Of a DNA stretch of 64,000 nt, positions 42,472 through 52,960 are shown one piece after another. Position numbers and translations under genes: made by a program. Within the stretch, counting starts at the first letter, position 1; the number at the start of each line of letters is the position of its first letter. The notes beneath the pieces are model-generated. The model was not told the origin of the DNA. It saw only the letters and a list, made by a program, of their open reading frames with translations, and made no database searches. Origin of the DNA: CADEEN01 sp963740395 (GTDB taxonomy: Bacteria; Pseudomonadota; Gammaproteobacteria; Burkholderiales; Burkholderiaceae_C); NCBI GenBank assembly GCA_963740395.1, contig CAVUEP010000089.1:1-64000 (forward strand), in the 5' to 3' direction.

Positions 42472-43439
42472 TGATCAACGAGGTTGTCCTGGCCAAGCCC
42501 CGCGGTTTCTGCGCCGGCGTCGATCGTGCGATCGAGATCGTCGAGCGTGCGCTGCTCAAGTGCGGCGCGCCGATCTACGTGCGCCACGAAATCGTCCACA
42601 ACACCTATGTCGTCGATGACTTGAAGGCCAAGGGAGCGATCTTCATCGAGGAGCTGTCCGACGTGCCCCCTGGCGCCACGCTGGTCTTCAGCGCGCATGG
42701 GGTGAGCCAGGCCGTGCGCCGCGAGGCGGCCGAGCGTGGCTTCTCGGTCTTCGACGCCACCTGCCCGCTTGTGAGCAAGGTGCACGTCGAGGTCGCCAAG
42801 CTGCACAAGGAAGGCTACGAATTCCTCATGATCGGCCACAAGGGCCACCCCGAGGTCGAGGGCACGATGGGCCAGCTCTTCGATGGCATCTACCTGGTGG
42901 AGGAGGTCGCCGACGTGGCCGGCGCCCCGGTGACGAAGCCCGATCGGCTGGCGGTGGTGACGCAGACCACGCTGTCGGTCGACGACACGGCTGACATCCT
43001 GGCGGCGGTCAAGCGCCGTTTCCCGAACGTGCGCCAGCCCAAGCACCAGGACATCTGCTACGCCACGCAGAACCGGCAGGATGCGGTCAAGGTGATGAGT
43101 CCGCAGGTCGACGTCGTCATCGTCGTCGGCAGCCCGACCAGCAGCAACAGCAACCGACTGCGCGAGCTTGCCGAGCGACTGGGCCGGCCAGCCTACATGG
43201 TCGACAACGCCGAGGCCCTACAGGCCGGATGGTTCGAGGGCAATACGCGCGTGGGCCTGACCGCCGGCGCGTCGGCGCCCGACATCCTGGTGCAGCAGGT
43301 CATCGCACGGTTGCGCGAGCTCGGTGCGGTCGCGGTGCGGCACCTCGAGGGTGTCGACGAGACCGTGCACTTCCCGCTTCCCAAGGGGCTGGGCGACAAG
43401 TCGATGGCGGAGGCTTCAGCCGTGCGATCTTCGAGTTGA
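42471..43439 (+). CDS. ispH: 4-hydroxy-3-methylbut-2-enyl diphosphate reductase
   Basis: Last enzyme of the MEP isoprenoid pathway, an iron-sulfur protein forming IPP and DMAPP. The 322-residue frame begins at GTG 42471. The three cluster cysteines are Cys14 (RGFCAGVDRA), Cys98 (FDATCPLVSK) and Cys196 (DICYATQNRQ). Substrate-binding VGSPTSSNSNRL and TAGASAPD are present. It ends shortly after the family's HFPLPKGL; the last dozen residues are variable. Cotranscribed with fkpB. Confidence 0.96.
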   Translation: MINEVVLAKPRGFCAGVDRAIEIVERALLKCGAPIYVRHEIVHNTYVVDDLKAKGAIFIEELSDVPPGATLVFSAHGVSQAVRREAAERGFSVFDATCPLVSKVHVEVAKLHKEGYEFLMIGHKGHPEVEGTMGQLFDGIYLVEEVADVAGAPVTKPDRLAVVTQTTLSVDDTADILAAVKRRFPNVRQPKHQDICYATQNRQDAVKVMSPQVDVVIVVGSPTSSNSNRLRELAERLGRPAYMVDNAEALQAGWFEGNTRVGLTAGASAPDILVQQVIARLRELGAVAVRHLEGVDETVHFPLPKGLGDKSMAEASAVRSSS

Positions 43440-43515
43440 AGCCCGCACGCGGCCGCCTCTTTGCGCGGCGCATTTCCGCACCGACCCGTACGACCTGACG
43501 CGAAAGACCGATCCC

Positions 43516-44809
<1,294 letters not shown>

Positions 44810-44846
44810 AATTCGCGCCTTCGCCGCAAGGCGAGACCACGGATCA

Positions 44847-44937
44847 GGAGAGGTGGCAGAGTGGTCGATCGCGCCGGACTCGAAATCCGGTTCACGGGTC
44901 TCCCGTGACGAGGGTTCGAATCCCTCCCTCTCCGCCA
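44847..44937 (+). tRNA. tRNA-Ser (anticodon CGA)
   Basis: 91-nt class II tRNA. The acceptor arms GGAGAGG and CCTCTCC pair and are followed by the discriminator G and an encoded CCA. The anticodon arm is CCGGA-CTCGAAA-TCCGG with anticodon CGA reading UCG serine codons. A long variable arm (GGGTCTCCCG type) and the T arm GAGGGTTCGAATCCCTC complete the fold. Confidence 0.97.
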
Positions 44938-44945
44938 GACAAGAT

Positions 44946-44967
44946 GCCCACGCAAGTGGGCGTTTTT
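44946..44967 (+). terminator. Rho-independent terminator after tRNA-Ser
   Basis: GCCCAC, a four-base loop GCAA and GTGGGC, followed by GTTTTTGTTT. It lies eight bases past the tRNA and probably ends the serS-tRNA transcript. Confidence 0.88.
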
Positions 44968-45003
44968 GTTTCCGGTGCTGGTTGCGCCCGGGCGCACGAA
45001 ATG

Positions 45004-45033
45004 TTCCACGTTGCGATGGCAAAGAAATATACT
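45004..45033 (+). promoter_or_regulatory. Candidate promoter of the orphan gene at 45097
   Basis: TTCCAC, an 18-bp spacer and TATACT. The -10 box is a good sigma-70 match in an unusually AT-rich patch (AAAGAAATATACTTG). It lies directly after the tRNA terminator and 63 bp before the start of the next gene. Confidence 0.5.
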
Positions 45034-45096
45034 TGCTCGCGTAGCGGTGGATTGTGTTGTCTGCAACGCAATTGGAGATCCGGCAAGTAGTTGACC

Positions 45097-45594
45097 ATGA
45101 CTGCACTGCCTGACCAACTTCGCGACTTCGACAGCGAGCTTGAGCGCGCGCCGGCCACCTTCTTCCCCGTGTTCCGGTGGACTCACCGCAGCACGATCGA
45201 CAGCGACTATGTCGAGGAATTGCAGGCCTGGGCCGAGGGTTACGAGCCGAAGCCGCGATGGGCCACAGACCTCCCAGAACCTGACCCGGCACGCGACGTG
45301 GCAGCCCAGGTCGATCGTGCCGCTGGCGAGCACTTCCGAGGCACGTGGCGTCGACGCCTCGCTGACGCGCATGGCGACTGTGGCTACGTCGCGCGTCAGA
45401 TGCGCAAAGCGGGCGTGCCACTGGACCTGGCGCTCGTCATCCTGCTCCTGCCTGACGACGCGTTCCAAGCGGCGCCGACGCCACTCCTTCAAACTGAGTC
45501 GGTCGGCTGGCCGGGGCAAGGGGCAACCGCTGCACTGCCGGTCCCGCGAACACCCGCGTGGCCCTCGTCCCTACGGCTGGAAGTAGCGACCTGA
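45097..45594 (+). CDS. Hypothetical protein, 165 residues
   Basis: No family recognised. The protein is soluble, with no signal peptide. It has an acidic front (LRDFDSELERAPATFFPVFRW), a central stretch WAEGYEPKPRWATDLPEPDP and a helical segment VARQMRKAGVPLDLALVILL; the last 35 residues are Pro/Ala-rich and low in complexity. The ATG at 45097 is used; a TTG at 45091 is in frame. It stands alone behind a tRNA gene and its terminator, the usual place for acquired DNA, but base composition of the coding part is like its neighbours. Confidence 0.55.
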   Translation: MTALPDQLRDFDSELERAPATFFPVFRWTHRSTIDSDYVEELQAWAEGYEPKPRWATDLPEPDPARDVAAQVDRAAGEHFRGTWRRRLADAHGDCGYVARQMRKAGVPLDLALVILLLPDDAFQAAPTPLLQTESVGWPGQGATAALPVPRTPAWPSSLRLEVAT

Positions 45595-45847
45595 TTCGCG
45601 CAGCGGACGGATCGGGGGCCGACCCGGGCTGACTTGCCGGCAACGGTCGCACCCCGTGGGTATCCCGTCGGTACAACGCCTGGTGATGCCGGAGTGCGGG
45701 AAGAAGTCACTCTCGCGGCGTGCATAAGGCGCACCTGCTGAGCGATGGGTGGTCACGGGCGTGGAGACGACGCTATAAGAGCGTCGAATCCGCCCCAGAC
45801 GTCATCCGGTTTCGTCCACTCTGCAACTTGAAGCGAGGGAAAGCCAC
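45595..45847. other. Intergenic region with a small hairpin
   Basis: A 253-bp gap between two orphan genes. CGACGCT-ATAAG-AGCGTCG at 45768-45786 is a perfect seven-base-pair hairpin whose loop includes a TATAAG, so it could be an operator over a -10 box. GCGAGGGA near 45833 may be the next ribosome site. Nothing else recognised. Confidence 0.4.
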
Positions 45848-46465
45848 ATGCCTGCCAATCCGTCGTCCCGCAAGGGGCACCGAAGTGCAATCGAGAAGGA
45901 TCGCCGCGCGGTTGCGGGCACCAAGTCGGCAACCGAACCGCTGCGCAGGCTCAAGGGCGTGTTGAGCCGCCCGCTCGGACTCGAGCGGCGCGACGGTCAG
46001 CTGCGCGTGGTGCTTGCCGAGCGCCGACGTCCGCCGCTGGCGGACCAGAAGCCTTCGCTGTCGCAACTGTGCGATGAGCTGAGCACGCGCATGCTGGCCC
46101 ACGGGCCTGACTATGCGGCCAAGGCCATGCGCCACCTGGTCCTGCTGCACGACGTGCTGAGGCGCAGCGGTTGGCAGGGCGTCGCGGCATTGCCGAGTCC
46201 GGTGCTGGGCGAGGCGTTGGCGCAGGCCGAGATGCTGGCCAGCGATGAGCCGTCACCGCCGCTGGACACGATCATCGAAGGTCTGATTCCACTGCACTCT
46301 GCCGCCGTGCTGCGCGATGAAAGCGATTCTCGCCTGCATGACTTCAGGGTCGGCGAGAACCTCGAGGTCACGGAATCGAACTTCGCCGAGTTCGACGACC
46401 TGGAGCGCAGCTGGGCCGGTACCACACCGTCCAGACTGATGACGCGCGAGCGCGACGACGACTGA
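45848..46465 (+). CDS. Conserved hypothetical protein, 205 residues
   Basis: Soluble protein with a strongly basic amino end (SSRKGHRSAIEKDRRAVAG), a conserved-looking core LRRLKGVLSRPLGLERRDG, then LRVVLAERRRPPLADQKPS and LCDELSTRMLAHGPDYAAKA, and an acidic tail ending RERDDD. Similar architectures occur in other Burkholderiales, to my recollection without an assigned function. The gene is complete, starts at the ATG at 45848 and is convergent with the Na/phosphate cotransporter. No function is proposed. Confidence 0.65.
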   Translation: MPANPSSRKGHRSAIEKDRRAVAGTKSATEPLRRLKGVLSRPLGLERRDGQLRVVLAERRRPPLADQKPSLSQLCDELSTRMLAHGPDYAAKAMRHLVLLHDVLRRSGWQGVAALPSPVLGEALAQAEMLASDEPSPPLDTIIEGLIPLHSAAVLRDESDSRLHDFRVGENLEVTESNFAEFDDLERSWAGTTPSRLMTRERDDD

Positions 46466-46508
46466 GGTCTGTCGCCGCCGGGGGCCACCTTGCCGTTGAC
46501 TGACAAGC

Positions 46509-48115
46509 CTACGGTTCGCCGTCGCTGCCGCTGCGTCGCTGCCGTGACTTGGCGGCCTGTTGCGCGGCGCGCCGCAGCGCGCTGCAGCGGCGCAAGCTCT
46601 GCTCCATGTCGGTCAGTCTCAGGCGTCCGTCAGCGCCGGCGGCCAGCAGTGCGGCCTTGAGTTCCTCGTAGTGCGCTTCCATTGCACCTAGCGCTGCGTC
46701 AGTTTCGCCGCCCAGCGGCGCAGGCAACGTCGGGTCGCAGCGCGCCAGAAGGGCATCGGCACTGCCGGCAAACGCCGCGTTCGCCGCAGCCAGCACACGA
46801 TCGGCGCCGACCAGAGCCGGCAGGGCCGCGGCGGCGTGCGCCTGCTCCGACCCCGTCTCGTGGTAGCGCAGCACGCGCAGCGCCCAGGCCAGTCGGGTCG
46901 CTGGCGCCTTGCGGCATTGCGGCGCGGTGCATGCGGTCGACAAAGTGCTCGATCGCCGAGTCGAGCCTGTTGAAGACAAACTGGTCGCGTGCCGTGGCAG
47001 CGGCGTCCGCGCCGGCCAGCGCGGCACGCGCCATCCGCGCGGCCACGTGCCCGACCCGGCCATCTCGCGCTCGAGCGCATCGAGCGCCAGCGCCGGCACG
47101 GCCAGCACGTTGTCGTCGAGATAACTGCGGCTGGGCCTCGTCTTCCTCGCGGGCGCGGAATCGCCGCTGCAGCCAGCGCGTCAGCGCGGCGGCCAGCGGC
47201 CACATCAGCAACACGCCCAGCAGGTTGAAACAGGTATGGAACAGCGCCAACCGGAGCGCCGGATCCGTCGGCCAGGCCCATCGCCTGCCGCGCATGGCCC
47301 AGGGCGTCGATCAGCCAGGGCAGCAGCAGGCAGCGCGACGCTGGCGGTGATCAGGTTGAAGATCACATGCGCCGCCGCCGCGCGGCGCGCATTCGGCGTG
47401 GCGCCGATCGCCGCCAGCAAGGCGGTGACGGTGGTGCCGATGTTGGCGCCGATGACGACCGCCGCCGCGCCCTGCGCGTCGATCAACCCACCCTGCGCGG
47501 CCGTGAGCGCGATCGCGATCGACGCGCTGGACGACTGCATCAGCACCGTCATCAGCACGCCAATGCACCAGCTGCGCCAGCACGACCATCACGCCGTCGC
47601 CCTGCGGCAGGCTGACGTTGCCCGGCCAGGCCGGTGAAGGTCTGCTGCAGCAGGCCGATGCCCATGAACAGCAGGCCGAAGCCGGCCACCGCCGTGCCGA
47701 TCGCGCCGCGACGCCGGCCGTCGCCGGTCAGGCGCAGCAGTACGCCCACGCCCACCAGCGGCAGCGCCAGCGCCTCGATCTTGAACTTCAGGCCCGACCA
47801 GCGCCACCAGCCAGCCGGTCATCGTCGAGCCGACGTTGGCACCGAACAGGACCCACAACGCCGGCGCCAGCGCCAGCAGGCCGGCGTTGATGAAGCCGAT
47901 GGTGGCCACCGTGACGGCGCTGGACGACTGCACCATGCGCCGTGACCAGCATGCCCGAGCCCAGCGCATGCCAGCGCGTGCGCGTGGCCGCCGACCAGGA
48001 TGCGCTGCAGGGCCGGCCCGGCGGCCAGCTTGAGCCCGTCGGTCATCATGCCCATGCCGAGCAGGAACAGGCCCAGGCCACCAACCATGGTGCCGAGCGT
48101 ATGCAGTTCGATCAT
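46509..48115 (-). CDS. Na/Pi cotransporter family protein (many frameshifts)
   Basis: Sodium-dependent phosphate transporter of the NptA/YjbB type with a PhoU-like tail. The start IELHTLGTMVGGLGLFLLGM at 48115 is followed by the two inverted halves with QSSS motifs (QSSSAVTVATIGFINAGLL and MQSSSASIAIALTAAQGG), FGANVGST and GANIGTT. The carboxy end carries a helical PhoU-like domain (DMEQSLRRC). At least eight one-base indels scatter these pieces over three frames within 1.6 kb. All segments are present in order, so the gene is probably intact in the organism and the sequence is poor here. Confidence 0.82.
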
Positions 48116-48208
48116 CGTCCGACCCTCGGGCAGACATGCAGCGGAGTCGTTTGCAGTGGAGAGTTCATCGTGGGCCGTCGTGCGTGACGCGGCTGGCATC
48201 ATGCCTGC

Positions 48209-48760
48209 ATGCGCCATTGGATCCGACAGCGACTGCCCACCGAAGACACCTTGAAGGCGCACCCCGGCCTGCGCTGGCTGGGTCCGTTGCTGCGCCGGCC
48301 CTGGCTGTGGCAGTTGAATCGGCGCCGTGTGGCACTCGGCGCCGGCATCGGTGTGTTCTTCGGCTTCATCGTGCCGGTGGCGCAGATCGCCGGCGCGGCG
48401 TTGTTTGCGATCCTGCTGCGCGCCAACCTGCCCATCGCCGCGGCGGCGACGCTGGTCTCGAACCCCTTGACGTATGCACCAATCGCCGTGCTGGCCTATG
48501 CGACGGGTGCGGCGCTGCTCGGCGAGCCGGTCGTGCCTGGCGCCGCCGAGGCGCTGGTCGCGGTCGTTGCCGACAGTTCGGTCGTTGACCCGAGTTGGAT
48601 CGACCGCATCCAGGCGATCGGCAAGCCGCTGCTGCTGGGGCTGGCCGTATTCGCAGTCGTCGGTGGCATCGCCGCCTGGGCGCTCGTGCATCTGGCCTGG
48701 ATGCTCGCCGCCCGGTTGAAGCTGCGTCGGCGCAATCGCCGCGCAGCCCGCAGGCCCTGA
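48209..48760 (+). CDS. DUF2062 membrane protein
   Basis: 183-residue integral membrane protein of the DUF2062 family. Basic front (RRPWLWQLNRRRVALGAGIG), then hydrophobic segments with the family motif VFFGFIVPVAQIAGAALFA and NLPIAAAATLVSNPLTYAPI, and a final helix LLLGLAVFAVVGGIAAWALV before an Arg-rich tail. Function unknown. Divergent from the phosphate transporter across 93 bp. Confidence 0.88.
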   Translation: MRHWIRQRLPTEDTLKAHPGLRWLGPLLRRPWLWQLNRRRVALGAGIGVFFGFIVPVAQIAGAALFAILLRANLPIAAAATLVSNPLTYAPIAVLAYATGAALLGEPVVPGAAEALVAVVADSSVVDPSWIDRIQAIGKPLLLGLAVFAVVGGIAAWALVHLAWMLAARLKLRRRNRRAARRP

Positions 48761-48796
48761 GGCGGCCTGCACGCCGCGCGCAGCCATCGGCGGCGG

Positions 48797-49636
48797 CTAG
48801 CGCAGCGGCGGGTCCGGCACGAAGCCGGGTTGATTGCCCGGAAACGGCCGCGGCCTGATGTAGGCGGTGGGCGTCGGGATCACGCCCGCCGCGACCAGAC
48901 GCTCGAGGCTGTCGTACTCCAATTGCGCCAGCTGCTCGGGCGCGGTCGTCGCGCGCTCGAAGTGCGTGCGCCGCGACACCGACCATTCGCGCTGGCCGTG
49001 GCCCGTGCCCAGCTTGGGGCTGGCGGCATCGGCCGCCGCGCTGCGCTCCCTTGACTCGGCTTGTGCCGAACCCAGCGCGCTGGGTTCGGCGGCGCGCTTC
49101 TCTGAACGAAACGCGAGGGGCGGCGCCGCAGGCGGTGGTGGCAGTGCGCGCTCGCGGAACACGGCCATGCCGATGACGCCGACATCGCCAGGCCGGCCCG
49201 TGAGTGCGGCGTACGAGCGCTCGACCGGCGCGAACTCGAAGGCCGCGATCTCGGTCCCTGATTTGCGCCAGCCATTGATGTCGAACGTGCGGCCGGGGTC
49301 GAGCACGTAGCCGGTCTGCTGCCAGTCGGCGGTCTCGCCCGTGATCACGTTGACGCCGTCGACCGACAGCACCACCAGCACCCTGGCGTGCGTGAGGTTG
49401 CGCAGGCGCAGCGCATAGCGGGCACCGGGTCGGCCGGGGACGAATTGGCGCCCGCCCTGGGTGTAGGTCGGGACGACCTGTCCGCTATCGCGGTCGAACA
49501 CTTCGATCGAGGCCAGGTTGCGGTGCGCCGCGGCCGGGGTGGCACAGCCGCCCAGCGCGAACAGGCCGGCCACGGATGCGGCGATTGCCAGCAGGCTGCG
49601 CCGGCCGACGGGGGGGCGATTCAGGGGAGACGTCAT
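48797..49636 (-). CDS. Hypothetical lipoprotein, 279 residues
   Basis: Predicted lipoprotein with a twin-arginine-like front (GRRSLLAIAASVAGL) and lipobox ALGGC (Cys31). The exported part contains LASIEVFDRDSGQVVPTY, VLSVDGVNVITGETADWQQ and LDPGRTFDINGWRKSGTEIA, a beta-rich domain of unknown role. After a proline-rich segment the tail LAQLEYDSLERLVAAGVIP follows. Similar proteins are common in Burkholderiales without a function. Complete gene, convergent with DUF2062. Confidence 0.75.
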   Translation of the reverse strand: MTSPLNRPPVGRRSLLAIAASVAGLFALGGCATPAAAHRNLASIEVFDRDSGQVVPTYTQGGRQFVPGRPGARYALRLRNLTHARVLVVLSVDGVNVITGETADWQQTGYVLDPGRTFDINGWRKSGTEIAAFEFAPVERSYAALTGRPGDVGVIGMAVFRERALPPPPAAPPLAFRSEKRAAEPSALGSAQAESRERSAAADAASPKLGTGHGQREWSVSRRTHFERATTAPEQLAQLEYDSLERLVAAGVIPTPTAYIRPRPFPGNQPGFVPDPPLR

Positions 49637-49746
49637 GGGAACCTCCGGTGGTGGGTGTGCAGGGTTCTACGCACCAGGGGTCCGGCCGGGGTCAAGGCCC
49701 GCGAACTTTTTTCTGACGGCGGCGCCTGCGCCGCCGGCCAAAGCGT

Positions 49747-50688
49747 CTACTGAGGCGCGCGTTCGCGTCGCATGCGCTCGCGGTCCAGCACCGTCGGCAC
49801 TGTCAGGCCGACCGTGAGCACATGCTTCAGCGCGGCCATGACACGCGCCTGCTGGCTTGGCGCTGCCGGCGGCGGCGCAGCCGGCGTGGCAGGGGCGGAC
49901 AGGGCGAGTGGCATGACTGCAGCGGCGGCGCCTGCGACGAGCGCCGGCATCACGACCACGTCGGGCGCAGGCAGTCGGCTGGGGCGTGGTTGCACGCCCG
50001 GTGAAGCGGCAGCCAGACGACGCCCGGCGCTGAATCGCACGGCAAACAGCAGGCAGGCCAGGCCCACGGCCACCAGCACACCCCGCGGCAGCGTCGGCAG
50101 CGCCGGCAGCGTCCACGCCGGCGCCGCCTCACCCGACCACACCTGTACATGCACGTCGTTGATGTCGAGGTTGTGCATATGCACCAGGCCCAGCATCGGC
50201 GCGACATGGCGTTCGCCCCGAAAACTCACGCGCGTGCTGGCGGCGGTCAGGGTCAGCGGCTGGCCGGCGCTCACGCCGGTGCGGGACACGCGCGGCACGG
50301 CCATGACGAGCTCGCGGCTGGCAACTGGCGATTCGTGGATCTCCCAACCGGCCTGCCACTGGGTCTGGACCTCGCCGGCGGCACGGGCCAGACCGCTGAC
50401 CGTGAACACCAGGGTGTAGGGGTTGCGGCCGGCACCCGCGCGGTGCTTGGGGCCGACCCAGGGGGAGCGGTCGGCGAACAGCGTGGTCTCTCGTCCCGAC
50501 ATCTGGCCGGCTTTGCCGGCCGCCATGGCGGCGTAGCGTGCGATCGCCTCGGGTGGCAACCGGTACTGGGCGACGAGGTTCCTGCCCTGGGCGCGCGGCT
50601 CGCGGCCGATGGCCGGCGTGGTGGCGGCTGCGAACAGCCCGAGGGCGGCCAGCAGCAAACCCAAGCGGAACCAGCCACTGCTGAACAT
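49747..50688 (-). CDS. Hypothetical exported membrane protein, 313 residues
   Basis: The start at 50688 gives a signal peptide (WFRLGLLLAALGLFAAATTPAIG). A middle domain follows with QYRLPPEAIARYAAMAAGKA, SPWVGPKHRAGAGRNPYTLVF and the distinctive MHNLDINDVHVQVWSG. A membrane helix (GVLVAVGLACLLFAVRF) and a Pro/Ala-rich tail with a second hydrophobic stretch complete it. No family recognised. The open frame extends upstream to 50811 through GC-rich DNA, which I exclude because the signal peptide fits 50688. Confidence 0.6.
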   Translation of the reverse strand: MFSSGWFRLGLLLAALGLFAAATTPAIGREPRAQGRNLVAQYRLPPEAIARYAAMAAGKAGQMSGRETTLFADRSPWVGPKHRAGAGRNPYTLVFTVSGLARAAGEVQTQWQAGWEIHESPVASRELVMAVPRVSRTGVSAGQPLTLTAASTRVSFRGERHVAPMLGLVHMHNLDINDVHVQVWSGEAAPAWTLPALPTLPRGVLVAVGLACLLFAVRFSAGRRLAAASPGVQPRPSRLPAPDVVVMPALVAGAAAAVMPLALSAPATPAAPPPAAPSQQARVMAALKHVLTVGLTVPTVLDRERMRRERAPQ

Positions 50689-50807
50689 TGTTGTTGTTCC
50701 TCCGCTCGGACCGGCGTCCAGCCGGCCCAACGGGATGATTGTGAGCAGATGTTCACGGCCGCACGAGCCCCTCGCCCAAGGGGGGGGCGCATACCCGCGG
50801 CGTGGGG

Positions 50808-52000
50808 TCAACGCCCTGCGAGGCTCCCCACGGCGTGCTGCACGCCGCCGTTGCCCACGGCAATGCCCTGCGCGCGCAGCGCGGCCTCGACGCCGGCTAT
50901 CGCACCCAGGATCATGGCCGGGTTGCAGTCGCCCAGGTGGCCAATGCGGAACGCGCGCCCGGTCAACGGACCCAGGCCACCGGCGATGGCGACCTGGAAG
51001 CGCTCACGGGCCACCGTGCGCAACTGCGTCGACATCGATGCCCGCGGCCACCGGATCGTCGTCACCGAGACCGAGCGGCTGGCTGGTTCCTGCGCAAAGA
51101 AGTCGAGCGCGCCGCCTTCGCGCCAGCCCTGCGACCGCGGCGTGCACCGCGCGCGCCAGCTGCGCGTGGCGCTGCCACACCGCGTCCAGGCCTTCGCTGA
51201 AGATCAGGCCCAAGGCCGCCTCCAGCCCCAGCAGCAGGTTCTGCGGCGGCGTGCCGCAGAACTTGCGGTACGACAGGTCGCTGCTTGCGGCGCACCCAGT
51301 CCCAGTAGAAGCGCGGCGCCGGGTTGCGCTCGGCCAGCGGCGAACGCCGCCGCGTTGACGGCCACGAAGCCCACCCCCGGCGGGCACATCAGGCCCTTCT
51401 GCGACGCGCCCACGCGCCACGTCGACGCCCAGCGCGTCCATCGCGAACGGCGCCGCGCCGAGCGAGGCCACCACGTCGGCCACCAGCAGCGCCGGGTGGC
51501 TCGGCGGCGTCGATGGCGCGGCGCAGCGCGCCGATGTCGGTGGTGACGCCGCTGGCGGTGTCGGTGTGCACGGCGAACACCGCCTTGATGGCGTGGCCCT
51601 TGTCGTCGCGCAGGGCCTGCTCGACCGCCGCGGCATCGATCGGCCAGCCTTCGCGCCAGGGCGTGCGCACGACGCGGCGGCCCAGGGCCTCGGTCTGCAC
51701 CGCCCAGGATTCGCTGAAGTGGCCGGTGCCGGGCACCAGCACGGCTTCACCGACGTTGGCCAGGTTCTCGACCACGGCCTCCCACACGCCATGGCCATTG
51801 GCGGCATAGATGAAGACGTCGGCATCGCGGGTCTGCAGCAGGCGCTTCAGGCCCTGCTCGCAGGCCGCGATGTTGGCGTCCACGCGCGGGTCGGCCAGGT
51901 CCATCGGCTGTGCGCTCATCGCGTGCAGCACGGCGTCGGGCAGCGGTGTCGGGCCCGGCGAATGCAGGAAGCGGCGGCCGGGGATGCGGATGGAGTTCAT
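50808..52000 (-). CDS. Class V aminotransferase, serine-glyoxylate type (frameshifted)
   Basis: PLP enzyme of the serine/alanine-glyoxylate aminotransferase group. The amino half is open: RRFLHSPGPTPLPDAVLHAM, then NGHGVWEAVVENLANVGEAV and FAVHTDTASGVTTDIGALR. The rest is in changing frames: LLVADVVASLGAAPFAMDAL, the PLP lysine segment ASQKGLMCPPGVGF, KFCGTPPQNLLLGLEAALGL, and the end RAFRIGHLGDCNPAMILGAI. At least four one-base shifts lie between 51050 and 51560. All active-site parts are present, so I read it as one gene with sequence errors. About 397 residues, normal length. Confidence 0.85.
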
Positions 52001-52055
52001 GACAGGATGGCACCAGCAGGGATGCCGGCGATCCTACGTCCCACCACGGCTTGGA

Positions 52056-52901
52056 CTACTTTTCTTGCGCGCCCGCCTCTCGAATCAGGTGCACATCGCG
52101 CTGCGGGAACGGGATGCTGATGCCGCCTGCCTCGAGGCCCTGCTTGCAGCGCTGCACGAGGTCGAGCTTGGTGGCCCACCAGTCGGCGCGGGCGGTCCAG
52201 ACGCGGAACAGGATGTTGACCGAACTGTCGCCGAGCGCGTCGACCTTGATCAGCGGCGCGGGGTCCTTGAGGATGCGCGGCTCGTCGGCGGCGATCCGCT
52301 GCAGGATCGCCAGCGCGGCGTCGATGTCGTCGCCATAGCCGATGCCGTAATGCTCGTCGATGCGGCGGATGTCCTTGTCGGTCACGGACAGGTTGATGAT
52401 CGTCTGGCCCCAGATCTTCGAATTCGGCAGGAACGCCACCGGGCCGTCGGGCAGGTGCGCCTTGCAGGCGAAGAAGCCCAGCGTGTCGATGACGTAGACG
52501 TCGCTGCCGAGCCTGACCAGGTCGCCGATCTTGAACGGGCGGAACAGCAGGATCATCACGCCCGCAGCCACGTTGCTCAGCGTGCCCTGCAAGGCCAGGC
52601 CGATGGCCAGGCCCGCGGCGCCCAGCAGCGCGATCAAGCTCGTCGTCTGGACACCGAAGCGGTTCAGGACCGCGATCACGGTGATGACGATGACGGCGAC
52701 GCGAACGATCTTGCCCGGCAGGGGGTGGAACACGGCGTCGATGCTGTGGGCCTTGCGCATCGCCCGCGTGGTCAGTCGCGACAGCCAGCCGGCGACGGTG
52801 AAACCGACGATCAGCGTCAGGATCGCGCCGAGCACGTCCATGCCGTAGCCGGCGAGCAGGCCGCTCAGGAGTTGGGTGAGGTGTTCGAGTTGTTCATTCA
52901 T
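52056..52901 (-). CDS. mscS: Small-conductance mechanosensitive channel (MscS)
   Basis: Opens under membrane tension to release solutes after osmotic downshock. The 281-residue protein has three predicted helices. The pore helix region reads GAAGLAIGLALQGTLSNVA followed by AGVMILLFRPFKIGDLVRL, with the Gly/Ala pattern that packs the gate. The cytoplasmic vestibule carries VAFLPNSKIWGQTIINLSV. Start ATG 52901 gives family length; a longer upstream frame has no similarity. Confidence 0.95.
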   Translation of the reverse strand: MNEQLEHLTQLLSGLLAGYGMDVLGAILTLIVGFTVAGWLSRLTTRAMRKAHSIDAVFHPLPGKIVRVAVIVITVIAVLNRFGVQTTSLIALLGAAGLAIGLALQGTLSNVAAGVMILLFRPFKIGDLVRLGSDVYVIDTLGFFACKAHLPDGPVAFLPNSKIWGQTIINLSVTDKDIRRIDEHYGIGYGDDIDAALAILQRIAADEPRILKDPAPLIKVDALGDSSVNILFRVWTARADWWATKLDLVQRCKQGLEAGGISIPFPQRDVHLIREAGAQEK

Positions 52902-52960
52902 GGCCAAGAGAGCATAGCGGCATTGAGCTGCCGCGCCTGTGCCGCGCGTCTGCGCCGGCC

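Noticed and set aside
49695..49745. Hairpin CGGCGGCG-CCTG-CGCCGCCG near the end of the 49747 gene
   Set aside because: On the minus strand the stem is followed by A-rich, not T-rich, sequence, and on the plus strand no T run follows, so it is not a canonical terminator.
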